From positions 6,014,001 through 6,078,000 of the forward strand of contig JAKZAN010000007.1 in the NCBI GenBank assembly GCA_023053545.1: a stretch of DNA of 64,000 nucleotides, given 5' to 3'. Under the pieces are notes generated by a model, which saw nothing but the letters and a program-made list of their open reading frames with translations, made no database searches and was not told the DNA's origin. This document shows positions 1-11,228 of this stretch, piece after piece (position 1 is the stretch's first letter; each line of letters starts with the position of its first letter). The position numbers and the translations under genes were made by a program. This DNA comes from Lepidurus packardi (Eukaryota > Arthropoda > Branchiopoda > Notostraca > Triopsidae).

Positions 1-188
1 AATCACGATTTACGCGTGTGGTTTGGAAGACAAGTAAATTGCAGTATTGCACTCAAGCATTGACATTCAATTTTCGCAAGACATCTCGCGGAGATTACCG
101 AATACACATTAGGTAACTTGTTTTGAATTGCTGCCTTTGAACTGCATAACGGAAATCAAGGATAATTCATTCATTGGATGACATGAGT

Positions 189-2917
189 TTATGTGACAGT
201 TTCACGTTCAATGCATTCACGACGAGTATAATGTGCTGGAGAGCTCGTAGACAACGTAGCCATAGCTATATTCCCTTCATTTGTTCTGCACATATCTTGT
301 CTTCTATTACTCGCAAAGAGGCCAACCACGTAAATGAAGACACAGGCCCAGGAAGATCCCATTTTTATCCAGACCGTGGCCCAGTTCTTGTTAAAGCTCG
401 TCAAATTGGTTTCCTCTGGGCTGGCAAGTCCCAACAATACAATAATATCAAGTGTCAGCCAAACAAGAAAATTTTTTCCCTATTTTTTTTTTATGTAAAT
501 TCTTACCGAAACCAAGCTGTCAAGTTCATCATGATATACATGGAGGCCAGGCAAAAAATGACATGGAAAAAACTGTAGTTATAAGAAGCCCCGTCCCATT
601 CATTTCGCTCTACCCGTTGACCTCCTTCGTCTTCTACAATCGTTTCAACCAGTGTACCTATACAATGTTAATTGTTTTCGCTTAGCTTAAAAGACACCAG
701 TTTACTATAATGAAATTTAAACACTAACTTGAAGGGTTGCGGCAAGACCAGCATCCCTGTTTTTCAGCCGTCTTAGACCGCGGCGGCGAAGAAACCGATA
801 TCCCTAAGGCCACTGCTTGGTCAGAAGACGTGCCAATACTGCGACAAGCCAGCCAAAATTGTACATACAAAGCACAATCAAAGTAAAATAAACAAGTTAC
901 ATAAGCTTGGCTTGATAAAAAGATGACGCATGCGGAGGAAACGAGGCAAATATGCTCTCACCTTGAGTAAACGACCGTAAAAAACATTATAGCCACTCCC
1001 GCGTACGACAACACCCATTCATTAAAGGCCGAAGAGCTATCATCTGGGCCACAATAATACTCTTGATCCCAGATGCCTTGGTCCTTGATTTCGTCTCGCC
1101 GTGGACTCTATTCAATAACAAATAGTCCATTCGTCGGTTAGTTTTGAGACGTATTTACGATGTCTTTACAGGAGCAGCTCAAAGATTGGAGCATGCAAAT
1201 AAATCTAAAATTTCATCCCTACTTTACCTTTATCGAAACCTTTTCCTCTTTCCCACTCTCTCCTGATAATATCCAAGATTCCGGGACAGGTTTGGGCTCT
1301 CGGGGAACACTAGACAGAGCGTTCCACGTCAAATATAAGATGTACAAGGAAATAAGTCCGGATTGTAGGGTTGAGGTTTGCGGATGACCTAACCACAGAA
1401 GAGCATTGACGCAAATCGCAAAGAGCAATGACTCAAAACTGACCTTTCCATCTTCCGCAACAGACGAAGAAAGAAATAAGGGAAATTACGACGCAGAGTC
1501 CAGCGTTCACGCCAATAAAAATCTTGTTCAGATTACAGCCATCCCATGCCGAAAAGTAACGGAAGAGTAGAATCGTGGCTATTAAGCCTACCGCGTAGCA
1601 AAGGGCCGTAACGAGGGACGACACTGCACAAGCACACAATTCGTTTTACCCGGCAAATTTTGCACCGTTTTAATTACTCATTTACCTCCGTACCAGAAAC
1701 AAGCGCTCGAGCCTTGTTCGACGCGTTGCCGGATTTTTTTGCTCATGCTTTTGGCGAAAAATACAAGCAACCATAGCTGAATTATTATAAAGGACACACC
1801 GCCGACCAGCGCAATGTACATCCAAACTATTGGAAAGCAATTTAGGAGCCGGGTCTTTACATTTTGAGATCAATGTGTCAGAATATACCGGTCTGGAAAT
1901 GTCCAAGCATTTCCGTAGGAATGCTGAAGGCGCCAACGCACAATCCAGCAATAACGAAGTATTTAATTAGCCAGTAGCCGTTATGAATCCCAGCTCGACA
2001 ACCTCTACTTTTAGAGACTCCTACATCAAGTTTTAGTATAGAAAACTAGCAAAATACTGCACATTACCAATAGTGAGGACACACATTATCAAAAAGAAAG
2101 CAGCGATGGCAAAAGCCATGCGGTAAACTGCCATAAAACCAACCAATTTCTGGCAGTTAGCACCGATACTAAGAAGCTGGCATGTGTAATCAAAGTGTGG
2201 AACCTAAAAAGAATTCAAGTTCTGAACAAACGAGGCCGACATAAGGAAAAGTAATGAAAACATCTCAAAGTTAAACATCAAACATTCCACGGATGTCCCG
2301 TGGCAAACCAACAAGCTTTGATGAATAAACACACAATACAAATTACGAATAAAAAACGAAATTATTCTTGCAAATATAAAATTATGACTAAATGGACAAC
2401 ACAATTTAGGCTATTAGGAAACAGCTCACTTAAGACACGTATGTCGTAAGCTATGCCGGAAAACGGAAGTTCGCGATTTCGAAAGATTCATAGTCAATTC
2501 TCTTACCTTGTCAATGAGTTCTTTTTCTATTTCCGGGCTAAGACTCAGGCACATGATAACGGTGGATAAGAGTAAGATGAGGATATACATAAGTCGTGTA
2601 GCTGTAGATTCGAAGATCATTGGGCATATCCTGCAACAAAAGCGACATGCTTTTCCTGTGCAACAGCATGCGAACTGTAACGAAAAAATCGAGATAAGAT
2701 TATGCTTAACTGTAACTTAAACGATTTTCTGTAATTTCCCTGTTAAAAATAATGACCAAAAACATCCAATTTGCAATTATTTATAAAGTTTAGACCACAA
2801 GAAGGGAACTCAAATATCGCGGTTTGATAAACCACGATACTGTAACTTAAGTGTCTTTCCACTAAAATCTACCACGATTATATTTACCTGCGCAATGCAA
2901 CAATTTCCGCTTGTCAT
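189..2917 (-). CDS. Serinc: Serine incorporator (SERINC/TMS1 family) membrane protein, 11 exons
   Basis: Multipass membrane protein of the SERINC family, linked to serine incorporation into membrane lipids and to lipid scrambling. I could join 11 exons with consistent phases: 2888-2917, 2507-2674, 2068-2203, 1889-1993, 1686-1826, 1444-1623, 1228-1388, 962-1107, 729-838, 507-609 and 189-420, giving about 503 residues, near the family norm (450-500). Family landmarks are the N-terminal Cys cluster ([14 protein letters not shown]), then [16 protein letters not shown], the [16 protein letters not shown] loop, [69 protein letters not shown] and [13 protein letters not shown]. The start at 2917 is chosen because it splices in frame to the Cys cluster. 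The last residues diverge from the usual APL...DRDF end, so a further 3' exon is possible. It is divergent from the cathepsin cluster, about 1.2 kb away. Confidence 0.9.
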
Positions 2918-4080
2918 TTTTGTTCTATACTAAACAAGCCTTGACTAAGCAAGTTAATTACTTAGTCATAGTAACTATTGTACAAACACATCGAAAACAC
3001 TCTTTGCTGGGGGCTGGGCGCGGTCCAAACATATTAATCAAAACAGGCGAATTTGCGCCATTTTTAGAACTTCCACGCCATCTATAAAATGTAACTTTCA
3101 TCCAAGGGCCTGCAGGGAAATTCGACGGTTCGGATTTTATCGGAAAAACTCGGACCTAATTCGGAATAATATTTTTATTACTCTTATAGTCTAGAAAATC
3201 ATTATTAATTTAACAGTTCTGGATATAACTATACCGGATGTCAACTGTTTTTTTTTATCAACTTCTAACTTTTCACCTTCATGATAGCTCGTCTTTAATT
3301 TGCTATTAAACTAAGAAAAGAACGATTATATGCTTCATTCCCTAGGGCATACTGGTCTAGCTTCTAAATTTTTTTTTTTTAAATCGCAAAACCATATTAT
3401 TGCGGTGAGCGATGCTTATACCTTCTTGACCAATAAAACTGAAATTTTATATAATATGCGCTATAAAAACTTTCTCTAAGGTATTAGCGTGATACAGTTC
3501 TCGGGTTTCTCACTCACGTTTTAACTACGATAAATAAGGAGATTGAAGTAAACCATAATTTGACTAAACAAAATTAGTTTTTTTCGATCAGGGTTTTTCT
3601 GAGTCTGTGTCGGTGCACATTCACCTCTCGAACTCGTGCTTGACCGCAGAGCCTATAATTATCTGTGCAGTACTATCAATAAATTCACAGACTCCAGAGA
3701 TAATATTACGAGTAAAGCCGTCAAGCTCATGCGGAATTTTCTCACACTGAAAGGCACATTCCTTTTCTAATCAGATAGTTTTAAGTTCATTAAGGACACG
3801 AAAATATATAGATATACAAATGGGGAATGTTATACAACTATGATAAGCCGTACTTGCTTACAAGCGTAAGCAATTACTCTATGGTGTCAGGGACAAACTT
3901 GGACGTCCTAGCAGCATACATGCATCGGGAAAACCCGTTCTGATTATAACAAGTGCAAAATGAAATCCAAGAGGAAAAAACAACTGCTAATTAGTCCAGA
4001 ATACAAGAACTAAGGAGTTATTGTTCCCGTACATCTCGCATCACCTGGATAATTCTCATGCTTATCCGTTACGAGTAACA
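2918..4080. other. Intergenic, Serinc to cathepsin cluster
   Basis: AT-rich stretch between two divergent genes. It should hold the Serinc 5'UTR and promoter and the upstream region of the first cathepsin gene. I see no convincing coding region or repeat in it. Confidence 0.5.
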
Positions 4081-4088
4081 TATAAAAG
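4081..4088 (+). promoter_or_regulatory. TATA box of cathepsin gene 1
   Basis: TATAAAAG lies about 136 bp before the start codon. About 30 bp downstream is a segment (ATACACCGAACA) that also follows the TATA box of gene 2, which marks the probable transcription start. A 5'UTR intron follows: donor GTAAGG near 4148, acceptor TCTAG just before the ATG. Confidence 0.7.
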
Positions 4089-4216
4089 GGTAATGCATGA
4101 ACTCCATATACACCGAACAGTCCTACAACGAGGGTGACGAAACCGGGTAAGGCTTCAGTGAATCAAATTAAGCTCTTGCTTAATTATTATAATATTGTGT
4201 TTTTCTAGAAATCATC

Positions 4217-5609
4217 ATGAAGTTCTTAATTTTAGCCGTCTTGAGCGTGGCGCTTGTAGCCCAAGCCGCCTTCGTGCCCAACCCTAAGTTGAACTCTAAA
4301 TGGGAAAACTTCAAGGTTAGAAGCAAAACTCGCTAAGTAAACCAAAAGATACTATTAATTGCCCATTTGTATTAGGTCAAGTATGCGAAATCCTATGGCT
4401 CCCTTGAGGAAGTCGTTCGTCGCCAAAACTTCGAAGAAAACACTGCCTTCATTGCCCAGCACAACGCTGAATTCGCCGCTGGACTCCACACCTACAACGT
4501 CGCCGAAAACCACCTCGCCGACTTGGTATGACTAATTGTAATTTAAATAAGATTTTTGTTCCATACATTCCTTGCTTGCGCTTTGTTTAGTCTTATGAAG
4601 AACGCAAAGCCATGAACGGAGCTCGTGCTCCCGCTCGCGCTCCCATAACCAAGACCAAGATCACCGAAAAGACTCGTTTGCCCAAAGCTATCCAGGTAAA
4701 ATGGATGAATAAAACTAAAAAACAGACAAAATTTAAAATCTCTTTTGTAACCTAGGTCGATTTCCGTGACGATCCCTGCTTGCAGCCCGTTAAGGACCAA
4801 GGCCAATGCGGATCGTAAGTGTTTATGTCAACAATTATAATTTCTAAATGACACATTATTCTCTTGTTAGGTGCTGGGCTTTCTCCGCCGTCGGTTAGTA
4901 TTACCTAGCCTGAAATAGCAATTAGAGAACAGGATGGTTAATTTTGTTACTTACAGGTGTTTTGGAGTTCGAAGCTTGCAAAGCTACCGGAAAGGCTGTC
5001 TCCCTCAGGTTAGCTATTTACTTTTCTAGTTTTGTTTGACATTGAATGTTCTTTCATTCAGTGAGCAGAACTTGGTTGACTGCACCTGGAAGTACGGTAA
5101 CTTGGGCTGCAACGGAGGTTGGTACTCTGCCGGTTACGATTACGTCATCGCCAACGATGGTATCGACACCGAAGCATCTTACCCCTACCACGCTTCCGTA
5201 ATTCTGTAGATAATTAATTAGTCAGTTACGAATAAATTCGTAATAGGATGCCCTTTGCAAATTCGACGCTGCTAATATTGGAGCTACCATGACCAGCTAC
5301 TCTGACGTCAGGGCCCATGCTGCCTCCATGGTTGATGCCTTGGATTCCGGAAAGATCATCAACGTAGCCATTGATGCCAGCCGTCCCGGTTTCTCTTTCT
5401 ATTCCAGCGGAGTTTACGATGATGGCAGTTGCACCCTCAACGTCGATCACGCCGTTATTGTTGTGGGTTATGGCGTTGACGCTGGCGTTGACTACTGGAT
5501 TGTCCGTAACAGCTGGGGAGGTTCCTGGGGTGAGGCTGGTTACATCATGATGCGCCGTGGAACCAACATGTGCGCCATTGAAGATTATCCCCAGACTGTA
5601 ACTGCTTAA
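4217..5609 (+). CDS. Cathepsin L-like cysteine protease, copy 1
   Basis: Secreted papain-family (C1A) preproprotease of 328 residues, the usual cathepsin L size. Exons: 4217-4315, 4376-4525, 4591-4695, 4756-4814, 4871-4893, 4957-5008, 5062-5197 and 5247-5609, all in phase. Residues 1-17 are a signal peptide ([17 protein letters not shown]). The I29 propeptide has an ERFNIN-like pattern ([20 protein letters not shown]) and the unusual AENHLADL where most relatives read NEFxD. The catalytic domain shows the oxyanion Gln and nucleophile Cys in QGQCGSCWAF, then GCNGGW, the catalytic His in [12 protein letters not shown] and Asn in [13 protein letters not shown], so it should be active. A digestive or lysosomal role is inferred from the family. 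First of three tandem copies; nearly identical to copy 2, including parts of its introns. Confidence 0.93.
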
Positions 5610-6625
5610 ATAGCTCTTTGCAATGTTCTTGGTTCGAAATACTTTAAAATCGAAGAAATACATATTCAAAGCAAGCAAGATTATTAAGTGTCTTCACGTA
5701 CATTATATGTCATAGATGTAAGCTAAAGAATAAGGCACTACCCTGGATTGGAACTGAAAGCTATGGATTAACTTTTTGTACAGAACTGTAGAAAAAATAC
5801 CTGAATTTTTCGGTTCCTAATAGAACAATCTAAGCCCTAACTAGCCTATAACATGTAGTACAGTAACGAGCCAACTGATCGCTACATGGACATAGCAAAT
5901 TTACCTACCAAATTGCTTTTCCGTTGTTTAAATCAATCCTGTCATTTCAAGCCTACTTCTACGCTTAGGTAGGGTTCTCAACACGATATCCCTTCAAAAT
6001 TTCCCAGTCAATTAAAGGAGCAGGTCATTCCATTAAATAAGCTGTTCAATAGTGTAGCACTCAAATTTTCTAGAAAATACATTAAGACATGATTCTCATA
6101 TACATGATTACACGATTCATGATTACAGATACATGATTCTCACGTTTTGAACTGTACACATATATCAATGGCCTCTATCGCCAAAAAAGTCGACTTGCAG
6201 GAAATAAACCCAGAATTAATTATGAACAAAACCGAAATTTGTTACAATTCAAGTCTCGATTGGTATAAGCATGAATTAACTAGCCGCTTACTGTTAATGT
6301 AAGTAATTTACTTGTGGCGCATTTCTCTCATATCTTTTGCAACAAAGTCCAATTTTGTATAACGTTTCATCGTTTCATTTAAGGATACGAGATGTTATAC
6401 TTCCAATGAAAATTAGGACATTATGTCACATAAATTATAGATAAGCCCTAAAAGTTTCAAACGTAGCAATATTCAAAGGGCAAAATGCAATCATCACCTA
6501 AACGGCCATATCAATGGAGTGGAAAAAACAAGAAAAACTGGGAAAAATTAACCAAAATTCAAGTAAAAAATATTTCCCCATAGCACCACCTGTATAATTC
6601 TCAGGCTTATCTATCATTTGAACCA
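5610..6625. repeat. Intergenic between cathepsin copies 1 and 2, with a short ACATGATT-rich stretch
   Basis: About 1 kb with no gene. Positions about 6088-6143 hold four or five imperfect ACATGATT units, likely local slippage. The last part is the promoter of copy 2. Confidence 0.4.
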
Positions 6626-6634
6626 TATATAAAG
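6626..6634 (+). promoter_or_regulatory. TATA box of cathepsin gene 2
   Basis: TATATAAAG about 135 bp before the ATG, at the same distance as in gene 1 and followed by the same ATACACCGAACA segment and a 5'UTR intron (donor GTAAGG near 6693, acceptor CTCTAG near 6751). The promoter was duplicated with the gene. Confidence 0.7.
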
Positions 6635-6764
6635 TGATGATCGAACTCTTCACATACACCGAACATTCCCTACAACAAGAGTAAGGAACCAGGTAAGGCT
6701 TGAATAAATTAATATTTAAGTTCTTGCATAACTATCATAATTCTTTTTTACTCTAGAAGATATC

Positions 6765-8151
6765 ATGAAGTTCTTCATCTTAGCCGTTTTAAGCGCTGCG
6801 CTTGTAGCCCAAGCCGCCTTCGTGCCCAACCCTAAGTTGAACACCAAATGGGAAAACTTCAAAGTAAGAAGCAAACTCGCTAAGTAAACAGACAAATATT
6901 ATTTAACTGCCCATTTGTTCTTAGGTGAAGTACGCCAGATCCTATGGCTCCCTCGAGGAAGTCGTTCGTCGCCAAAACTTCGAAGAAAACACTGCCTTCA
7001 TTGCCCAGCACAACGCTGAATTCGCCGCTGGACTCCACACCTACAACGTCGCCGAAAACCACCTCGCCGACTTGGTATGACTAATTGTAATTTAAATAAG
7101 ATTTTTGTTCCATACATTCCTTGCTTGCGCTTTGTTTAGTCTTATGAAGAACGCAAAGCCATGAACGGAGCTCGTGCTCCCGCTCGTCGCCCTGCATCCC
7201 CCAAGATGGCCAAGGAGACCCGTGCGCCCAAGGCTATTCAGGTGAAATGAAAATTAACAGTAAACTGGGTAAGACTACATGATCTATTGCGAACCAGGTC
7301 GATTTCCGTGACGACCCCTGCTTGCAGGCCGTTAAGGACCAAGGCCAATGCGGATCGTAAGTGTTTATGTCAACAATTATAATACCTAAATGACACATTA
7401 TTGTCTTGTTAGGTGCTGGGCTTTCTCCGCCGTCGGTTAGTATAACCTAGCCTGAAATAGCAATTAGAGAACAGAATGGTTAATTTTATTACTTACAGGT
7501 GTTTTGGAGTTCGAAGCTTGCAAAGCTACCGGAAAGGCCGTCTCCCTCAGGTTAGCTATTTACTTTTCTACTTTTGTTTGACATTGAATGTTCTTTCATT
7601 CAGTGAGCAGAACTTGGTTGACTGCACCTGGAAGTACGGTAACTTGGGCTGCAACGGAGGTTGGTACTCTGCCGGTTACGATTACGTCATCGCCAACAAC
7701 GGAATCGACACCGAAGCTTCTTACCCTTACCACGCTTCCGTAATTTTATAGACATTTCATTAATCAGTTACTAATAAATTCGTAATAGGATTCCCTTTGC
7801 AAATTCAATGCTGCTAATGTTGGAGCTACCATGACCAGCTATGCTGACGTCGCCCAAAATGCTGACTCTATGGCTGAAGCCTTGGATTCCGGAAAGATCG
7901 TCAACGTAGCCATTGATGCCAGCCGTCCCGGTTTCTCTTTCTATTCCAGCGGAGTTTACGATGATGGCAGTTGCACCCTCAACGTCGATCACGCCGTTAT
8001 TGTTGTGGGCTATGGTACCGATGCTGGCGTTGACTACTGGATTGTCCGTAACAGCTGGGGAGGTTCCTGGGGTCAGGCTGGTTACATCATGATGCGCCGT
8101 GGTGTCGACATGTGCGCTATTGAAGACTTCGCCCAGACTGTTACTGCTTAA
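6765..8151 (+). CDS. Cathepsin L-like cysteine protease, copy 2
   Basis: Secreted C1A protease of 327 residues with the same exon plan as copy 1: 6765-6863, 6925-7074, 7140-7241, 7298-7356, 7413-7435, 7499-7550, 7604-7739 and 7789-8151. The signal peptide, I29 propeptide, catalytic Gln/Cys (QGQCGSCWAF), His ([12 protein letters not shown]) and Asn ([13 protein letters not shown]) are all present. It differs from copy 1 mainly in the propeptide-mature junction ([19 protein letters not shown]) and in the start of the last exon. Exon 2, intron 2 and the first part of exon 3 match copy 1 exactly over 232 bp, which suggests recent duplication or gene conversion. Confidence 0.93.
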
Positions 8152-9070
8152 ATTATTTGATTTGAGTTATTCCAGGTTATGAAACACCTTGAAAACAAAG
8201 CAATACATGCATGAAGTAAACTAAAGCTACTTAGCATTTTCGAGTACATATCTTTACTGGTACAAGCAAATGCAAAAGACCAGTTTTACACCAATTGAAA
8301 AAAAAAATCGGGCTTTCTGATGGATCAATAAGCTCTACGACACTGAGCTTACTATCTCATAATCTCAAAATAATACAGGTGCCCATGCTCTAATCGAAGA
8401 ACTTTTCATTTCCAGGGAAGGATACTAAGAGTTACACAAGAATACCATTAATAATGACCCTAAAGTATTATTATCAGTTTTGTCAAAGACTTTAGGAACT
8501 TATACACGTAAGATACAAACCGTAAAACTCGTATGTCTACTAAATAAACATTAGAATATACAGGTGAATAATCTCCATCACCCTTCTGCCAGAGACTATA
8601 ACTGTCCAAGGTCAAAAACAATCCTAAAATATGCCACCCGCAACGATATGCTTCCAAATAATAAAATTGCTACGACTAGCAAATATTCTTTCCAAACATT
8701 AATTCACGAATTAATTGTGAAAAAAATAAAAAAACCAAGTTCAATACAAAGCTTTAAACTCAAGGAAAGTAAAAAAGAGGCGAAAAATGAAATTATGATA
8801 CCGAGAATTCCTGAAAATTATTATTCTCTTGATAGCAGGACTCAAACAAAGGTCACGTTAAACCCGATAACATTTGTAGTTTTGTTAGATATGCCACAGG
8901 TATCAAGTGCCCTTTGTATGACAAAGAAACATCTCATATCACAGGAAAAGTTGAACTGGAAAATCCCAAAATAACACAGAAATACTACTTCTTCATTAAA
9001 AGCATGGGTTAACTTCGTATCTTCAATTCCACCTGCTCGATGTCCCACGCTTATCGGACATTAACGTACA
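8152..9070. other. Intergenic between cathepsin copies 2 and 3
   Basis: AT-rich spacer. An open frame of about 136 codons (8564-8974) has no ATG at its start, no recognisable domain and Lys/Ile-rich AT-driven composition, so I do not call it a gene. Confidence 0.4.
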
Positions 9071-9108
9071 TATAAATACGCACGGGGTACAATGCAATCA
9101 TCATCAGT
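9071..9108 (+). promoter_or_regulatory. TATA box plus TCAGT initiator of cathepsin gene 3
   Basis: TATAAATA at 9071-9078 and TCAGT at 9104-9108 are spaced as a TATA/arthropod-initiator pair. The leader is followed by a 5'UTR intron (donor CAG/GTAAGC near 9134). The sequence around it is not like the promoters of genes 1 and 2, so this copy is older. Confidence 0.65.
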
Positions 9109-9202
9109 TTCTAGTACGATTAACAACTAGCAGGTAAGCCAAGCCTAACTAAGCAACTATTTAAATAGTAATTAACCTCAAAATGTATCCTAGACTACCA
9201 AG

Positions 9203-10718
9203 ATGAAGTTCCTCGTACTTTTGTGCGTCGTTGTCGCCTCCCAGGCCGCCTTCCTCCCGAACGCTAAGCTCGAGAGCCAATGGCAAAACTTCAAGGTAAA
9301 ATAAGTCAACAGGATTTTACGATCGCAATTTCTAACCCCGAATTTTAGGCCACTTACGGCAAGACCTATGGAGTCGGTGAGGAACTCCGTCGTCGTCAGA
9401 CCTATGAAGACAACATTGCCTTTATCACCAAGCACAACGAAGAATACGCCGCTGGACTCCACAGCTACTACGTAGCCGAGAACCACTTGGCCGACACCGT
9501 AATTCAAATCCGCTATTTCTATACAGAATTCAGACCGAAATTACCCCTTTTCTCTATAGACCGTCGAAGAGCGCAAAGCTTTGAACGGTGCTCGTGCTCC
9601 CGCATCTCGTGATGGTGTCCCCACAAAGGACATGGAGAAGGTCTACGCTAAACTCGCTGGTCTTCCCAGGGCCGTTGAAGTAATATCCCAAGATTACACT
9701 AAGATCTCATAAGGTTACATCGCACTCCTATTCTAGTTTGATTTGCGTGGAGACCGTTGCTTGCAAGCCGTCAAGGATCAAGGCCAATGCGGATCGTAAG
9801 TACCTTTACGAAAGTACACAAGAATTACATACTAATGGAATTCTCTGAACACAGGTGCTGGTCTTTCTCTGCTGTTGGTCAGTAAACTTTCCTTTACTTC
9901 ATTTAATAAAACTAATTTAGAATTACCCTTAACTAAATATTTAATATAATTTAATTTACGAATGACCCCTAACTAAATGTATTCGACTACTATAGCTGCT
10001 TTGGAGTTCGCTGCCTGCAAGTCTACTGGAAACGCCATTTCCCTCAGGTACAATAACAAGGTTTACTTTTACTAATCTCTAACGCTTTTATATTTACGAA
10101 AACAGTGAACAGAACTTGGTTGACTGCAGCTCCAGATACGGTAACCAGGGTTGCAACGGAGGTAAACAATATTAGTAATTAATAACTTAGAAATGCAATT
10201 AAACATATTGAGATACAGGCTGGTACTTCTGGGCTTACGATTACATCATTGCTAACAATGGTATCGATACCGAATCTTCCTACCCTTACACCGCCGCTGT
10301 AAGTGGAATGTACAGCGTTATCACAAAAACACATTATTTACATACTATTCCATAGGACGGTACCTGCAAGTTCTCCTCGTCTCACGTTGGAGCTACCATG
10401 CGTAGCTACAGCTACATCCGTACCAATGCCGCTGCCATGGAATCCGTCGTTGGATCTGGAGAGGTGATCAACGTTGCCATTGATGCTAGCCGTAACGGAT
10501 TCTCTTTCTACTCTGGCGGAGTCTACGATGATGCTAGCTGCAGCACCAACATCGATCACGCTGTCGCCGTCGTCGGTTATGGCAATGAATCCCTTAAGGA
10601 TTACTGGATCGTCCGTAACAGCTGGGGCAGGTCCTGGGGATTGTCTGGTTACATTATGATGCGCCGTGGAGTCAACATGTGCGGTATTGAGGACTGGCCC
10701 ATGAGTGTCACTGCTTAA
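9203..10718 (+). CDS. Cathepsin L-like cysteine protease, copy 3 (diverged, one extra intron)
   Basis: Secreted C1A protease of 331 residues. Exons: 9203-9295, 9349-9498, 9560-9679, 9737-9795, 9855-9877, 9996-10047, 10106-10161, 10219-10298 and 10356-10718. The signal peptide (MKFLVLLCVVVASQA), propeptide (EELRRRQTYEDNIAFITKHN), active-site QGQCGSCWSF, NIDHAVAVVGYG and RNSWGRSWGLSGY are intact. An additional phase-1 intron interrupts the GCNGG/W codon region; copies 1 and 2 have one continuous exon there. The linker between propeptide and mature enzyme is longer (about 40 codons in exon 3). All introns differ from those of the other two copies, so this is the older paralogue. Confidence 0.93.
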
Positions 10719-11228
10719 ACGCCTTTATTTGTTGAGCATTCGTTTGACCTGAACATGGTCAAATTGTATCGGGAAATATAATAAAATTATACCAAAAATA
10801 CCCAGAATTAACTTCTAACTAACTGCACTAAACTAACTAATGCCTCGTTGAGGAACCAAAAATGTCGCCTAAACTTGTACGAATTCTTATCAACAGCAAA
10901 GCAACACTTAACCAACTCTTGGCAACACCGAGTCCCTTTGTCGAGTTGTCCTTGTATCTACTTCCCCTACTCTTGACCTCTTCAGCAACGTAACTTAAAG
11001 ATTTCGAAAAGATAGGTCTAATTTGACCTTAATTTGTTAATAGGAATATGCGGAATTCTATAGAAAGCCCAATTAAACTGGAAACTTTGTTGATTCCAGG
11101 TAACAGAGAGAAAAGAAACCGAAGAAAAGGTATTCCACGAACCACAATTGTATCTTAGTGTTTGAATAAGTTTGAGTTGTTACAAGATAAATATTACGCG
11201 ATATCTGCCCACTTCATTCAGTTACGCT
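10719..11228. other. Intergenic, convergent 3' ends
   Basis: Holds the 3'UTR of cathepsin 3 (AATAAAATT near 10780 is a plausible polyadenylation signal) and the 3' end of WDR24 on the other strand. Nothing else is seen. Confidence 0.5.

Noticed and set aside
174-578. 134-codon plus-strand frame at the left end
   Set aside because: Antisense to well-supported Serinc exons.
8564-8974. 136-codon frame between cathepsin copies 2 and 3
   Set aside because: Begins at GTG, AT-driven Lys/Ile-rich composition, no domain and no splice context; likely chance.
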